Part shown: positions 19,797-29,900 of the stretch, one piece after another | Numbering within the stretch: position 1 is the stretch's first letter | Layout: every line of letters starts with the position of its first letter | Source of the DNA: Herbaspirillum autotrophicum | Lineage (GTDB): Bacteria; Pseudomonadota; Gammaproteobacteria; Burkholderiales; Burkholderiaceae_D | DNA length: 45,900 nt | Reading direction: 5' to 3' | NCBI RefSeq assembly: GCF_001189915.1 | Contig: NZ_LFLS01000042.1 | Span: forward strand, 1-45,900 | Made by a program: the position numbers and the translations under genes | The notes under the pieces: generated by a model | Database searches by the model: none | Seen by the model: only the letters and a program-made list of their open reading frames with translations | Told to the model about the DNA's origin: nothing

Positions 19797-20342
19797 TCAC
19801 AACGAGGCCGCCGCACGCGCCGCCGTATCGTACAGCCCGGAGGCATTGCGCAACAATTGCGCCGCCTCGCCGATGGCCTGATTGGGAATGCCGCTGTCGA
19901 CCTGCACCTGAATCAGACAGCGCTCGCGCACTTCCTTATAGCGCGCACACAGATCGCGACCTTCCGGCGTCACCGAAAAAAGCAATTCCTTACCTTGCTT
20001 TTCACTTTGCAGATAGCCGGCCTTGATCAATTTTTTCAGCGCATAAGTAGCGATGTGGGTATCCTCGATATTCAACACGAAGCAGATGTCCGCCAGTTTT
20101 TTCTTGCGATCACGGTGATTCACATGATGCAACAAAGAAACTTCCACAGCAGTCATATCCTTGGCACCGGCGGCCATCATGCAGCGCATCATCCAACGAT
20201 TGAAGGCATTGCCGGCCATGATCAATGCGTATTCCAGTTCGGACAGTTCGGCACTGCGGTCCGACACCAGATGATTGGAAGACACTATTTTGGAGACTGG
20301 CGCCGCTTGCACAGGCAAGCTTTCCGACGTATCAGCAGACAT
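19797..20342 (-). CDS. Winged-helix MarR-like transcriptional regulator
   Basis: 181 residues. After a variable N-terminus, residues about 63-135 form a winged helix: helices around TAVEVSLLHHV, KLADICFVLNI and HIATYALKKLIKAGYL, then a wing with KQGKELLFSVTPEGRDL. This matches the MarR-like winged-helix group. It is divergent from pxpB across an AT-rich 156-base region, which suggests that it controls the 5-oxoproline operon and responds to oxoproline or a related compound. Ligand and sign of control are not visible. Confidence 0.8.
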   Translation of the reverse strand: MSADTSESLPVQAAPVSKIVSSNHLVSDRSAELSELEYALIMAGNAFNRWMMRCMMAAGAKDMTAVEVSLLHHVNHRDRKKKLADICFVLNIEDTHIATYALKKLIKAGYLQSEKQGKELLFSVTPEGRDLCARYKEVRERCLIQVQVDSGIPNQAIGEAAQLLRNASGLYDTAARAAASL

Positions 20343-20498
20343 ATTGAATTTTCACAAAAAAGAAAGTTGAAGCGAATGGCGAAACTATAGCGCATACGCA
20401 AATAAATAATTTATCGACATATTGTTTATATTTTGTTTGAAATGTAATATCCGTGAAAACTTGAGGCGCAAGTCTTGAAACACAATACCGAGGCGACC
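20343..20498. promoter_or_regulatory. AT-rich divergent promoter region, regulator/pxpB
   Basis: The interval between the divergent starts is much richer in A and T than its surroundings, mainly from about 20380 to 20455. Imperfect inverted CAAA-type segments near both ends of that stretch could serve the winged-helix regulator. I could not define a convincing -35/-10 pair or a perfect operator. Confidence 0.45.
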
Positions 20499-21146
20499 AT
20501 GCAATTACCCCATCTCCATGCTCTTGGCGATAGTGCTTTACTGTGCAATCTGCCGCCGCCGGCAACACTGAAACACCAGCAACATATCTGGGCCGTGGCA
20601 CAGGCCAGCGCCGACTGGCCGGAAATCAGCGAAGTCGTGCCCGGCATGAACAACCTGATGCTGATCTTCAAGCGCCCGGTAGAAGACATGCAAACCGTAT
20701 CGGAACGCATCATGCAAACCTGGCGCCACATCCATGGCGCACAGGATCCCGGTCGCCAGATCGACATCCCGGTCATCTATGGCGGCGCGGACGGCCCTGA
20801 TCTGGATGCCGTGGCACGCCATACCGGCTTTTCTGCCGAAGAGGTGGTGGCCCGTCACAGCAGCGCCGAATACGTAGTGTATTTTCTCGGCTTCATGCCC
20901 GGCTTTGCCTACATGGGCGGTCTCGATCCACTACTGGCAACGCCGCGTCATGCTGAACCGCGCATGTCGATACCGGCCGGCTCGGTCGGTATCGGCGGCG
21001 AGCAAACCGGCATTTACCCGCTGGCCTCGCCGGGCGGCTGGCAATTACTCGGACGCACGCCGCTGGCCTTGTTTGATCCGACCAACAACCCACCCACCTT
21101 GCTGCGTCCGGGTGACCGCGTACGCTTTGTTCCGGAGCACGCATGA
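20499..21146 (+). CDS. pxpB: 5-oxoprolinase subunit PxpB
   Basis: KipI-family subunit of the prokaryotic ATP-dependent 5-oxoprolinase, which opens 5-oxoproline to glutamate. The ATG at 20499, behind GAGG, is preferred over an upstream TTG at 20475; it gives 215 residues. The signature GSVGIGGEQTGIYPLASPGGWQLLGRTP is in the C-terminal half, with ILGFMPGFAYMGGL-like LGFMPGFAYMGGL before it. The stop overlaps the pxpC start by ATGA, so both subunits are coupled. Confidence 0.93.
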   Translation: MQLPHLHALGDSALLCNLPPPATLKHQQHIWAVAQASADWPEISEVVPGMNNLMLIFKRPVEDMQTVSERIMQTWRHIHGAQDPGRQIDIPVIYGGADGPDLDAVARHTGFSAEEVVARHSSAEYVVYFLGFMPGFAYMGGLDPLLATPRHAEPRMSIPAGSVGIGGEQTGIYPLASPGGWQLLGRTPLALFDPTNNPPTLLRPGDRVRFVPEHA

Positions 21147-22156
21147 TCAATATCAATCAACCCGGCCTGCTCACTTCGGTACAAGATCTCGGGCGTCCCG
21201 GTCATCGCCATGCGGGCATCAGCCCCGGCGGCGCGTTGAATTCGCTGGCACTGACGCTGGGTAACCTGCTGGTCGGCAATCCCGATAGCGCAGCCGGCCT
21301 GGAAATCACCATGGGCAACTGCGAACTGCACTTCAACCGCGCCACCCGCATTGCCATCACCGGCGATGACTTCGGCGCCACGCTCGACGGCCTCGCGGTA
21401 GCGCCCTATTGGAGCGTGCCGGTGCACGCCGGACAAACATTGAAATTCGCCGCTGCCGGCAATCTGAACGCCCAAGGCATCCGCTGCTATCTGGCGGTGG
21501 CTGGCGGCATTGACGTTCCGCTCATATTGGGCTCGCGCAGCACCGACCTCAAAGCCGGCTTCGGCGGTCATCAGGGACGCGCCCTGCGCAAAGGCGACCG
21601 TCTGCCGCTCGGCCAGGCCACCCACGACACTCCCGACGGCCCGGCCTTTGGCATTCGTTCGCCGCAATGGAGTGCGCTGGCAACACAAACCGGTGACAGC
21701 AGTAAACTGGTGATGCTGCGGGTATTACCCGGTCCGGAATATGAACAGTTCAGCGCCATTGCCAGAACCGCATTGTGGCGCGACAAATGGCGCATCACGC
21801 CGAACAGCAACCGCATGGGCTACCGGCTCGAAGGTCCGGAACTGAAACGCAAGCAAAGCAAGGATTTGCTGTCGCATGGCGTGGTACCCGGCGTGATTCA
21901 GGTACCGCCATCCGGACAGCCGATTGTCTTGATGGGTGACGCCCAAGCGACCGGCGGCTATCCCAAGATCGGGGTCGTGATTCAAGCCGACATGTGGAAG
22001 CTGGCACAAGCGCCGCTCAATACCATGCTGCAATTGAATATCTGCAATCTGCACGAAGCCGGTGCCGCCTGGCAACAGCAACAGCACTACGTGTCGCAAA
22101 TCAGGAAAACACTGGTCAGCCGGCGCTGGACCCATTCGACAGCGAACAAGAAATGA
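21143..22156 (+). CDS. pxpC: 5-oxoprolinase subunit PxpC
   Basis: 337-residue KipA/biotin-dependent carboxyltransferase-like subunit. The opening [22 protein letters not shown] is the family signature, and the later [18 protein letters not shown] is also conserved. With PxpB and PxpA it forms the oxoprolinase. It overlaps pxpB by four bases and ends at the start of pxpA. There is no biotin attachment motif, as expected for this family despite the name often given to it. Confidence 0.93.
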   Translation: MININQPGLLTSVQDLGRPGHRHAGISPGGALNSLALTLGNLLVGNPDSAAGLEITMGNCELHFNRATRIAITGDDFGATLDGLAVAPYWSVPVHAGQTLKFAAAGNLNAQGIRCYLAVAGGIDVPLILGSRSTDLKAGFGGHQGRALRKGDRLPLGQATHDTPDGPAFGIRSPQWSALATQTGDSSKLVMLRVLPGPEYEQFSAIARTALWRDKWRITPNSNRMGYRLEGPELKRKQSKDLLSHGVVPGVIQVPPSGQPIVLMGDAQATGGYPKIGVVIQADMWKLAQAPLNTMLQLNICNLHEAGAAWQQQQHYVSQIRKTLVSRRWTHSTANKK

Positions 22157-22164
22157 GGAACACC

Positions 22165-22905
22165 ATGCACATCGACTTGAACGCCGATCTCGGCGAAGGT
22201 TGCGATACCGATGAAATGCTGCTGACTCTGGTCAGTTCAGCCAACATCGCCTGCGGCTGGCACGCCGGCGACGCGCAGACCATGCGCAATTGCGTGCGCT
22301 GGGCGTTGCAGAATCATGTCGCCATCGGTGCCCATCCGAGCTTCCCCGACCGGGAAAATTTCGGTCGCAGCAACATGCAGTTGCCGCCCGAGGAAATCAT
22401 CAGCGGCATGCTCTATCAGCTGGGCGCACTGGACGCTATCATCAAGGCCGAAGGCGGCCGCATGACCCACGTCAAACCACATGGCGCGTTGTATAACATG
22501 GCCGCCAAAGACGCGGTGCTGGCCAATGCCATTTGCGCCGCCGTACGCAGCTTCAATCCTGAACTTGCCGTATTCGGTCTGGCCGGCAGCGAGTTGATTG
22601 CCGCTGCCCGCCATGCCGATCTGAGCGCGGTGGAAGAAGTCTTTGCCGATCGCGCTTATCAAGCTGATGGCAGTCTGGTGAGCCGCACGCAGGCCGGCGC
22701 CATGATCGAAGACGAAGCACAAGCCATCGCCCAAACCATTTCTCTGGTGCGCGACAAACAAGTCACGGCACTTGATGGCAGTACCGTCAAGGTCAATGCC
22801 CAGACCGTCTGCCTGCATGGCGACGGCGCCCATGCACTGAGCTTTGCCCGCACCATCCGCGCGCGCCTGGAACAAGAAGGCATCAGCGTGCGTGCGCTGC
22901 ACTGA
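22165..22905 (+). CDS. pxpA: 5-oxoprolinase subunit PxpA (LamB/YcsF)
   Basis: LamB/YcsF-family subunit, 246 residues from the ATG at 22165, which has GAGGAA four bases ahead; an alternative ATG at 22153 overlaps the pxpC stop. The motifs [35 protein letters not shown] and [10 protein letters not shown] are intact. Known work on this family shows PxpA, B and C together convert 5-oxoproline to glutamate with ATP. Order B-C-A here matches the usual operon. Confidence 0.94.
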   Translation: MHIDLNADLGEGCDTDEMLLTLVSSANIACGWHAGDAQTMRNCVRWALQNHVAIGAHPSFPDRENFGRSNMQLPPEEIISGMLYQLGALDAIIKAEGGRMTHVKPHGALYNMAAKDAVLANAICAAVRSFNPELAVFGLAGSELIAAARHADLSAVEEVFADRAYQADGSLVSRTQAGAMIEDEAQAIAQTISLVRDKQVTALDGSTVKVNAQTVCLHGDGAHALSFARTIRARLEQEGISVRALH

Positions 22906-22952
22906 CACCGACGTATCATCACCCGCCAACAACCGCAACATCAGGAGAACAA

Positions 22953-23690
22953 ATGGAAACCGCCGTCAACTTATGGCCGCTCATCGGAGTGGTCGTCATC
23001 ATTGCAGGTTTTATCCTGCGCTTCAATCCCATGCTGGTGGTGGCGGTAACCGCGATTGCCACCGGCTTTGCCGCGCAGTTCCCGATGGAAAAAATCCTGG
23101 CCGAACTGGGCACCGGATTCATCAAGACCCGCAATCTGCCGTTGATCATTTTGCTGCCGCTGACGGTGGTCGGCTTGCTGGAACGGCATGGCTTGCGTCA
23201 GCATGCGCAGAACTGGATCAGCAAGATCAAATCGGCCACCGCCGGCCGTTTGCTGATCGTCTATTTGTTCGTGCGTGAAATTACTGCCGCTCTGGGCCTG
23301 ACCAGTCTTGGCGGTCATCCGCAAATGGTGCGACCGCTGATTGCGCCGATGGCTGAAGGTGCGGCAGAAAGTCGCTACGGCAAACTGTCCGATAAAATCC
23401 GTTTCAAATTGCGCGCCTATAGCGCGGCCACCGATAACGTCGGCCTGTTTTTCGGCGAAGATATTTTTGTCGCCTTCGGTGCGATTGTGCTGATGTCGAC
23501 CTTTCTGCACGAAGCCGGCATCGATGTCGAACCGTTGCATATCGCCTTGTGGGGTATCCCGACCGCGATCAGCGCCTTCATTATTCACGGCTGGCGTCTG
23601 CGTCGCCTGGATGCCTCGCTCGATAAGGAATTGAGTCAGGAACGCGCGGCAAAAACAGCACAAGACAAAGCCGCCGGGAGCGCTTCATGA
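22953..23690 (+). CDS. DUF969 family membrane protein, 5-oxoproline transporter subunit
   Basis: 245 residues with about six hydrophobic segments and a Lys/Ala-rich polar end. The segment YSAATDNVGLFFGEDIFVAFGA is typical of DUF969. The next gene encodes DUF979, and the two overlap by ATGA, so they are probably two halves of one transporter. Its place after pxpBCA is the basis for calling the substrate 5-oxoproline; this is by context and not seen in the sequence itself. Confidence 0.85.
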   Translation: METAVNLWPLIGVVVIIAGFILRFNPMLVVAVTAIATGFAAQFPMEKILAELGTGFIKTRNLPLIILLPLTVVGLLERHGLRQHAQNWISKIKSATAGRLLIVYLFVREITAALGLTSLGGHPQMVRPLIAPMAEGAAESRYGKLSDKIRFKLRAYSAATDNVGLFFGEDIFVAFGAIVLMSTFLHEAGIDVEPLHIALWGIPTAISAFIIHGWRLRRLDASLDKELSQERAAKTAQDKAAGSAS

Positions 23691-24643
23691 TCATTTCCAT
23701 CAATTACCTCTACTATCTGGTCGGCGCTATTCTGGCCATCACGGCGTTGATGACGCTGGCCGACAAGAATCATCCCAAACGTTATTCCAGTGCTTTGTTC
23801 TGGGGCCTGTATGCGGTCGTGTTTTTGGTCGGCGAACGCATCCCGCCCGAAATCGTCGGCATCGGCGTGATCGTGATGGCACTGCTGGCCGGCTTCGGCG
23901 GCGTCGGCATTGGCAAACACAAAGCGCCTTCGGAACAAGAAAGCAAGGCCAGTGCGCAGCGTCTGGGACACAAGCTGTTCATCCCGGCGCTGTCGATTCC
24001 GCTGGTGACCGTGATCGGCACCGTCTTGATGAAAGATATCAAGATCGGCGATGCCTTCCTGCTCGATCCGAAAAACATCACGCTGGTAAGTCTCGGTCTC
24101 GGCTGTATCATCGCGCTCGGTCTCACCTGCTGGCTGACGCGCGACACCCCGGCACAAGGCATGCGTGAATCACGCCGCCTGACCGATGCCCTCGGCTGGG
24201 CGGTGGTATTGCCGCAGATGCTGGGCATGCTGGGTCTGGTGTTTTCGGACGCCGGCGTCGGCAAGGCCGTGGCACACATCACCACCTCCTACATCAACAT
24301 GGACATGCGCTTCGTGGCGGTGGTCGTGTATGTCCTGGGCATGGCCATCTTCACCGTCATCATGGGCAACGGCTTCGCCGCGTTCCCGGTGATGACCGGC
24401 GGCGTCGGCGTCCCGATCCTGATCGGCATTCACCATGGCGATCCGGCAGTGATGGCGGCCATCGGCATGTTCTCCGGCTATTGCGGCACGCTCATGACAC
24501 CAATGGCAGCCAACTTCAATATCGTCCCTGCCGCCCTGCTCGAATTACCGGACAAGAATGCCGTCATCAAGGCGCAGGTACCTACCGCGCTGGCACTGCT
24601 GGTGGTGAATATTTTCTTGCTGTACTTCCTGATGTTTCGTTAA
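23687..24643 (+). CDS. DUF979 family membrane protein, 5-oxoproline transporter subunit
   Basis: 318 residues, strongly hydrophobic, about ten predicted helices. VMGNGFAAFPVMTGGVGVPILI and the closing FSGYCGTLMTPMAANFNIVPAALLEL are characteristic of DUF979. It overlaps the DUF969 gene by four bases, consistent with a two-subunit permease. It is presumed to work in the inner membrane for uptake of 5-oxoproline feeding PxpABC. Confidence 0.85.
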   Translation: MIISINYLYYLVGAILAITALMTLADKNHPKRYSSALFWGLYAVVFLVGERIPPEIVGIGVIVMALLAGFGGVGIGKHKAPSEQESKASAQRLGHKLFIPALSIPLVTVIGTVLMKDIKIGDAFLLDPKNITLVSLGLGCIIALGLTCWLTRDTPAQGMRESRRLTDALGWAVVLPQMLGMLGLVFSDAGVGKAVAHITTSYINMDMRFVAVVVYVLGMAIFTVIMGNGFAAFPVMTGGVGVPILIGIHHGDPAVMAAIGMFSGYCGTLMTPMAANFNIVPAALLELPDKNAVIKAQVPTALALLVVNIFLLYFLMFR

Positions 24644-24652
24644 GGATCGATG

Positions 24653-25669
24653 ATGAATCCACTTACCATGGAGCAGGCGGCGGCGTTCGTTGCCATGCCG
24701 CTGGATGCCCTGCGACGCGAGTATCCGAATCACATCATGCACGTGCTCAACGGCCCCGAAGATGTGCAGTCGCCGCGCGCGCTGCATCCGGTGTTTTACG
24801 GCAGTTACGACTGGCATTCGGCGGTACACGGTTTCTGGCTGCTGGCACGCTGCGCCCGGCTGTATCCTGATCTGCCATCGCAAGATGCGATTGCGACCCT
24901 GTTTGACGCGCATTTCACGGCAGCCGGAATGGCGGTGGAAACAGCTTATTTCCAGACCCCCAACCGCGAATCCTTTGAGCGTCCTTACGGCTTTGGCTGG
25001 CTGCTGGCGCTGGCGCATGAACTGGATCGCTGGCAACATCCGCGCGCCAAGACGTGGCTGGCCGCGATGCAACCGCTGGTGACGGAAATCCGCGCGCGGC
25101 TGCTCAAATATTTGTCCATCCTGTCGTATCCGATCCGTTCGGGAGCGCATTACAACACCGCCTTTGCGCTGGCGCTGGCGTTCGACTATGCGCGTCATTA
25201 CGGTGACAGCGAACTGGCCACCGCCATCATCGATACCGCCAATGTCTTCTATGGCGCCGACCGGAATTATCCGGCGAACTTTGAACCTGGCGGCGATGAA
25301 TTTCTGTCACCGGCCCTGACGGCGGCGCTGCTGATGAGCAAGACACTGGATGCCGCAGCGTTCGAAAGCTGGTTCGACAAGTACCTGCCGGATCTGTCGG
25401 CGGTGCCGAATCTGATGCAGGCAGCCCGGCTCAGTGATCGCACCGATCCCAAGGTCGCGCATCTGGATGGTTTGAATCTGAGTCGTGTCTGGTGTTTGCG
25501 GCAGATTGCGCAAAAGCTGCCGGCGCAGCATGCCGTGCATGCGCAGTTGACCGCGGCCATTGCGCATCATCTCAACGCCAGCCTGCCGCACGTGGTGGGC
25601 AGTCACTATAGCGGCAGTCACTGGCTGGCCAGTTTCGCCATGCTGGCGCTGGAAAATTCAAACGATTGA
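24653..25669 (+). CDS. DUF2891 family protein
   Basis: 338 residues from the ATG at 24653, chosen over 24650 because AAGGA (24642-24646) is then six bases away. Soluble, no signal peptide. Conserved-looking segments include HPVFYGSYDWHSAVHGFWLLAR near the start and SHYSGSHWLASFAMLALE at the end, with many His, Trp and Asp that could line a pocket. It is recognised as DUF2891, of unknown function, and shares the 5-oxoproline operon with a gap of only nine bases. An all-helical enzyme fold is likely but unproven. Confidence 0.8.
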   Translation: MNPLTMEQAAAFVAMPLDALRREYPNHIMHVLNGPEDVQSPRALHPVFYGSYDWHSAVHGFWLLARCARLYPDLPSQDAIATLFDAHFTAAGMAVETAYFQTPNRESFERPYGFGWLLALAHELDRWQHPRAKTWLAAMQPLVTEIRARLLKYLSILSYPIRSGAHYNTAFALALAFDYARHYGDSELATAIIDTANVFYGADRNYPANFEPGGDEFLSPALTAALLMSKTLDAAAFESWFDKYLPDLSAVPNLMQAARLSDRTDPKVAHLDGLNLSRVWCLRQIAQKLPAQHAVHAQLTAAIAHHLNASLPHVVGSHYSGSHWLASFAMLALENSND

Positions 25670-25679
25670 TATTGGATAC

Positions 25680-25701
25680 GGACCGCGCACATGTGCGGTC
25701 C
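25680..25701. terminator. Hairpin between convergent DUF2891 and ndh genes
   Basis: GGACCGC (25680-25686) pairs with GCGGTCC (25695-25701), with an eight-base centre that is itself partly palindromic. It is positioned 11 bases after the DUF2891 stop and before the convergent ndh stop. There is no T-run, so it is a weak terminator candidate. Confidence 0.5.
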
Positions 25702-25721
25702 GGCGCTCCTGTTACCGCCCG

Positions 25722-27014
25722 CTAGCCGGGCTCGTTCTGTTTGACCGCGTCCTTCTTTTCTTCAGCACCGACGGTATCGGCAATCACCCGCGCACTGCGC
25801 TTGAACGTCAGATAGGCCCAGGCCCAATCCATCATTACCATCAAGCGATTGCGAAAGCCGATCAAAAAATAGACGTGCACGAACAACCAGAACAGCCACG
25901 CCGGATACCCCGAAAATTTCAGCTTGCCAACCATTGCAATCGCCGCCTTGCGACCGATGGTCGCGAGCGAGCCGAGATCCTGATAAGTAAATACTTCGGT
26001 CCCCTGCCCGGCAATCCGGTGACGAATATTGATTGCCGCCAGACGCCCCATTTGCTTGGCCGCAGGCGACACACCGGGCACTGGCTTGCCTTCTGAACTG
26101 GCCGCTGCCAGGTCACCGATGACAAACACCTCGGGATGTGCGGGAATCGACAGATCGCCTTCGACGATGACGCGTCCGGCCCGGTCCAGTGCCACGCCCA
26201 ATTCCTTGCCGAGCGGCGAAGCAGCAACCCCGGCCGACCAGATGACCGTGCGCGAGGCCAGTTGCTGCGCGCCCTGCGTCGTGGTGTAAGTGACGCCGGC
26301 CTGATCGATTTCCGTCACCCGGCTGCCGGTACTCACTTCAACGCCGAGCTTGACCAGTTGTTGCCGCGCCTTTTCCGACAGATCCGGCGGATACGCCTGC
26401 AACACCCGCTCACCGCCTTCCAGCAACACCACGCGCGTCTGCAAGGGATCAATGCGGCGGAATTCACCGCGCAGGGTATGCCGCGCAATTTCAATCAGGG
26501 TACCAGCCATTTCAACGCCGGTGGCACCGGCGCCGATCACGGTGAACGTCAGCCATGCCGCACGTTTTTCCGGATCATTTTCACGTTCGGCATATTCAAA
26601 CGCCATCAGGATGCGACGCCGGATATTGAAAGCGTCTTCCAGTGTCTTCAGGCCCGGTGCCACGGCGGCCCAGTCATCGCGGCCGAAGTAACTGTGAGTG
26701 GAGCCGGTGGCAACCACCAGATAGTCGTAATCAATTTCACTGTCATCTTCCAGCCGCACCCGCCGTTGCGCGACATCGATCGATTTGACTGCGGCCATGA
26801 TGGTAGTCAGATTGCTCTGCGATGCCAGAATGTGCCGGATCGGCGCACTGATGGCCGGCGCCGACAAGCCGGCGGTGGCAACCTGATACAGCAGAGGCTG
26901 GAACAGATGGTGATTGCTGCGATCAATGAGCGTGATGCGCACATCGGCTTTTGCCAGTTCACGGGCGGCGGCCAGACCGCCGAAACCGCAACCGAGGATG
27001 ATGACGTGATGCAT
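25722..27014 (-). CDS. ndh: Type II NADH:quinone oxidoreductase
   Basis: 430-residue FAD enzyme that passes electrons from NADH to quinone without pumping protons. FAD motif GCGFGG at 8-13; second dinucleotide motif IGAGATGVEMAG in the middle; FVIGDLAAA and PAAKQMG complete the FAD site. A C-terminal hydrophobic stretch (AWLFWLFVHVYFLIGF) is the membrane anchor. Its presence alongside the complete nuo operon gives the cell two NADH dehydrogenases. It is an isolated minus-strand gene, about 165 bases downstream of pnp and separated from it by a terminator. Confidence 0.92.
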   Translation of the reverse strand: MHHVIILGCGFGGLAAARELAKADVRITLIDRSNHHLFQPLLYQVATAGLSAPAISAPIRHILASQSNLTTIMAAVKSIDVAQRRVRLEDDSEIDYDYLVVATGSTHSYFGRDDWAAVAPGLKTLEDAFNIRRRILMAFEYAERENDPEKRAAWLTFTVIGAGATGVEMAGTLIEIARHTLRGEFRRIDPLQTRVVLLEGGERVLQAYPPDLSEKARQQLVKLGVEVSTGSRVTEIDQAGVTYTTTQGAQQLASRTVIWSAGVAASPLGKELGVALDRAGRVIVEGDLSIPAHPEVFVIGDLAAASSEGKPVPGVSPAAKQMGRLAAINIRHRIAGQGTEVFTYQDLGSLATIGRKAAIAMVGKLKFSGYPAWLFWLFVHVYFLIGFRNRLMVMMDWAWAYLTFKRSARVIADTVGAEEKKDAVKQNEPG

Positions 27015-27084
27015 GGTGTCCTTTCAACCAAAAACGAAGCCACAGTATATCCAAGCCTGAGCATCACTACCGGACACCCATGAA

Positions 27085-27117
27085 AAAGCCGCCCGGACTT
27101 GCGTCACGGGCGGCTTT
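27085..27117 (-). terminator. Rho-independent terminator after pnp
   Basis: AAAGCCGCCCG (27085-27095) pairs with CGGGCGGCTTT (27107-27117) around an 11-base loop, with a five-T run after it on the minus strand. It is 63 bases beyond the pnp stop and separates pnp from ndh. Confidence 0.85.
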
Positions 27118-27179
27118 CAGACATGGCAGGAATCCTCCTGCCAGTCACACCTTACTGCTTGCTGATCGTTGCTTGCCGA

Positions 27180-29324
27180 TTACTGTGCAACTTCAGGTGC
27201 AGCAGGAGCAGCTTCGCTACCCTCTTCAGCCTGAGCAGCCTTCATCGACAATTTCAGACGGCCGCGGTCGTCGGTTTCCAGAACCTTGACGCGCACTTGC
27301 TGGCCTTCTTTCAGGTAATCGGCAACGGCGTTGACACGCTCATTGGCGATCTGGCTGATGTGCAACAGACCATCTTTGCCTGGCAACACTTGCACGATGG
27401 CGCCGAAGTCCAGCAATTTCAGAACGGTGCCTTCGTAGACCTTGCCGACTTCAACCGACGCCGTCAGTTCTTCGATCCGACGCTTGGCTTCCTGACCGGC
27501 AGCAGCGTCCACCGATGCGATAGTCACGACGCCTTCGTCGCTGATATCGATCTGAGTACCGGTTTCTTCTGTCAGCGCACGAATCACGGCGCCGCCCTTG
27601 CCGATCACGTCACGGATTTTTTCCGGATTGATCTTGATGGTGATCAGACGTGGTGCAAAGTCGGACAATTCGCCGGTACCGCTTGGAACCGCTTCCTGCA
27701 TCTTGCCCAGAATGTGAACGCGGCCTTCTTTAGCCTGTTCCAGCGCCACTTGCATGATTTCCTTGGTGATGCCCTGGATCTTGATATCCATTTGCAGTGC
27801 CGTAATGCCATTGGCAGTACCGGCCACCTTGAAGTCCATGTCGCCGAGGTGATCTTCATCACCGAGGATGTCGGTCAGCACCGCAAACTTGTTGCCTTCC
27901 TTGATCAGGCCCATGGCGATACCAGCCACGTGACCTTGCATCGGCACGCCGGCATCCATCAATGCCAGGCAGCCGCCGCAGACCGAAGCCATCGACGACG
28001 AACCGTTGGATTCCGTGATTTCGGACACCAGACGCACCGAGTAGCTGAACTCGTCAGCTGCCGGCAAGGCTGCCAGCAACGCACGCTTGGCCAGACGACC
28101 GTGACCGATTTCGCGACGCTTCGGCGTACCGACGCGACCGGTTTCGCCGGTCGCGAACGGTGGCATGTTGTAATGCAGCATGAAGCGGTCTGTGTATTCG
28201 CCCATCAGTGCATCGATCTTTTGCTCGTCGCGTGCAGTACCCAGGGTAGCGATAACCAGCGCCTGCGTTTCACCGCGAGTGAACAATGCCGAACCGTGGG
28301 TACGCGGCAACACGCCGGTACGGATCGAAATCGGACGCACGGTGCGTGTGTCGCGACCATCGATACGCGGCTCGCCGTCCAGAATCTGGGTACGGACGAT
28401 CTTGGCTTCCAGATCAAACAGGATGCCGCCGACTTCACCCGAATCAGGTGTCGCCGTACCGGCTGCTGCAGCATCAGCCGCCAGCGCTGCATTCACTTCC
28501 GAAGTCACAGCCTTGAGCTGTTCGGTACGTGCTTGCTTGTCCTTGGTTTGATAGGCAGTTGCCAGCTTGGCGTTGGCCAGGTCGGTCACGCGCGCGATCA
28601 GCGGTTCGTTCTTTGGCGCCGGGCTCCACTGGACTTCAGGCTTGCCGCCTTCACGGACCAGTTCATGGATGACGTTGATGACGGCACGCGATTGCTCGTG
28701 ACCGAACACCACTGCGCCCAACATGATTTCTTCCGACAATTGCTTGGCTTCGGATTCGACCATCAACACGGCAGTTTCAGTACCAGCCACAACCAGATCC
28801 AGTTGCGACGACTTCAATTGCGTGGTGGTTGGATTCAATACGTACTGACCATCGATATAGCCAACGCGTGCTGCGCCGACCGGACCGTTGAACGGGATAC
28901 CGGCGATCGACAGTGCGGCCGACGCACCGATCATTGCAGCGATGTCAGGATCGATTTCAGGATTGACGGACAGGACATGCACGATGACCTGAACTTCATT
29001 CAGATAGCCTTCCGGGAACAGCGGGCGGATAGGACGATCGATCAGGCGGGAAGTCAGCGTTTCCTTTTCGGATGGCTTGCCTTCGCGCTTGAAGAAACCA
29101 CCGGGGATACGACCGGCAGCATATGTCTTTTCAATGTAATCCACAGTCAGGGGGAAGAAATCCTGACCTGGCTTGGCGTCCTTGCGCGCCACTACCGTTG
29201 CCAGCACAACGGTGTCCTCGATGGACACGAGTACTGCACCGGAAGCCTGGCGAGCGATTTCGCCGGTTTCCAGCGTAACTTGATGCTGTCCGTACTGGAA
29301 GGTTTTGGTAACTTTATTGAACAC
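27180..29324 (-). CDS. pnp: Polyribonucleotide nucleotidyltransferase
   Basis: 714-residue exoribonuclease of the RNA degradosome, phosphorolytic 3'-5'. Two RNase PH domains (about 1-230 and 310-545) are followed by a KH domain (about 555-615, with [15 protein letters not shown]) and an S1 domain (about 622-692, with [17 protein letters not shown]). The conserved [11 protein letters not shown] of the second RNase PH core is present. The Ala/Glu-rich end from about 693 is a flexible tail. It follows rpsO in the usual order but is separated from it by a terminator and a 306-base gap. Confidence 0.98.
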   Translation of the reverse strand: MFNKVTKTFQYGQHQVTLETGEIARQASGAVLVSIEDTVVLATVVARKDAKPGQDFFPLTVDYIEKTYAAGRIPGGFFKREGKPSEKETLTSRLIDRPIRPLFPEGYLNEVQVIVHVLSVNPEIDPDIAAMIGASAALSIAGIPFNGPVGAARVGYIDGQYVLNPTTTQLKSSQLDLVVAGTETAVLMVESEAKQLSEEIMLGAVVFGHEQSRAVINVIHELVREGGKPEVQWSPAPKNEPLIARVTDLANAKLATAYQTKDKQARTEQLKAVTSEVNAALAADAAAAGTATPDSGEVGGILFDLEAKIVRTQILDGEPRIDGRDTRTVRPISIRTGVLPRTHGSALFTRGETQALVIATLGTARDEQKIDALMGEYTDRFMLHYNMPPFATGETGRVGTPKRREIGHGRLAKRALLAALPAADEFSYSVRLVSEITESNGSSSMASVCGGCLALMDAGVPMQGHVAGIAMGLIKEGNKFAVLTDILGDEDHLGDMDFKVAGTANGITALQMDIKIQGITKEIMQVALEQAKEGRVHILGKMQEAVPSGTGELSDFAPRLITIKINPEKIRDVIGKGGAVIRALTEETGTQIDISDEGVVTIASVDAAAGQEAKRRIEELTASVEVGKVYEGTVLKLLDFGAIVQVLPGKDGLLHISQIANERVNAVADYLKEGQQVRVKVLETDDRGRLKLSMKAAQAEEGSEAAPAAPEVAQ

Positions 29325-29630
29325 GGTAATTCCTTTCTTTTTTGAAGCACAGACAGAGAATGTTGCCTGTACCTCTTTTTGCCGACAGATTTTCAGGCGC
29401 TGTCGTTCACCTCACCACAAAGACCGTCACGAATGAGCGGTCAAGTCGCACAACACGGCCATGTGACCATGAATCATGTTGCACTTACTGTAAAACACCT
29501 TGCAAAACACGCTGCCATCAGTACCAGACATGCGCCTGAACCTGATCGCAAAAAACAAAATGCCCGCGTCAGAAACTGACGCAGGCATTTGGCTATGAAC
29601 CCTGAACCGGAACGGTACGCGGGAACAAGA
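29325..29630 (-). promoter_or_regulatory. pnp leader region (no gene seen)
   Basis: The 306 bases between rpsO and pnp hold the rpsO terminator (29558-29590) and then an unassigned leader of about 230 bases. PNPase is known in other bacteria to control its own leader after RNase III cleavage, so such a leader is expected; no particular structure was confirmed here. No supported coding sequence lies in it. Confidence 0.5.
29558..29590 (-). terminator. Terminator after rpsO
   Basis: AAATGCCCGCGTCA (29558-29571) pairs with TGACGCAGGCATTT (29577-29590) with one mismatch around GAAAC. On the minus strand it is followed by a T-rich run. It lies 40 bases beyond the rpsO stop, so most rpsO transcripts should end before pnp. 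Confidence 0.85.
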
Positions 29631-29900
29631 TTACTTACGCAGGCCGAGTTTTTCGATCAGCGCGCGGTAACGATCAGCATCCTTGCCCTTGAGGTAGGAC
29701 AACAGGCTCTTGCGACGATTGACCATCTTGATCAGACCGCGGCGGGAATGGTGATCCTTGCTGTGTTCTTTGAAGTGACCGTTGAGGTCGTTAATGCGTG
29801 CTGTCAGCAGCGCAACTTGAACTTCCGGGGAGCCGGTGTCGTTCTGACCACGTGCGTTATCAGTGATAATGGCAGCCTTGGCTGCTTTTTCGATGGACAT
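29631..29900 (-). CDS. rpsO: 30S ribosomal protein S15
   Basis: 89 residues, the exact family length. The conserved [26 protein letters not shown] and [22 protein letters not shown] segments that bind 16S rRNA are intact. S15 is a primary binder in platform assembly and, in several bacteria, represses its own mRNA. It precedes pnp as usual. Confidence 0.98.
   Translation of the reverse strand: MSIEKAAKAAIITDNARGQNDTGSPEVQVALLTARINDLNGHFKEHSKDHHSRRGLIKMVNRRKSLLSYLKGKDADRYRALIEKLGLRK

Noticed and set aside
21143..22156. Urea amidolyase or allophanate hydrolase reading for PxpC
   Set aside because: Similar fold names appear in annotation, but the B-C-A order with LamB/YcsF and no biotin-carboxylase domain identify oxoprolinase.
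27099..29345. 748-residue frame on the plus strand opposite pnp
   Set aside because: pnp is certain from its domains; the opposite frame is rich in His, Gln and Arg without any domain and arises from codon bias on the other strand.
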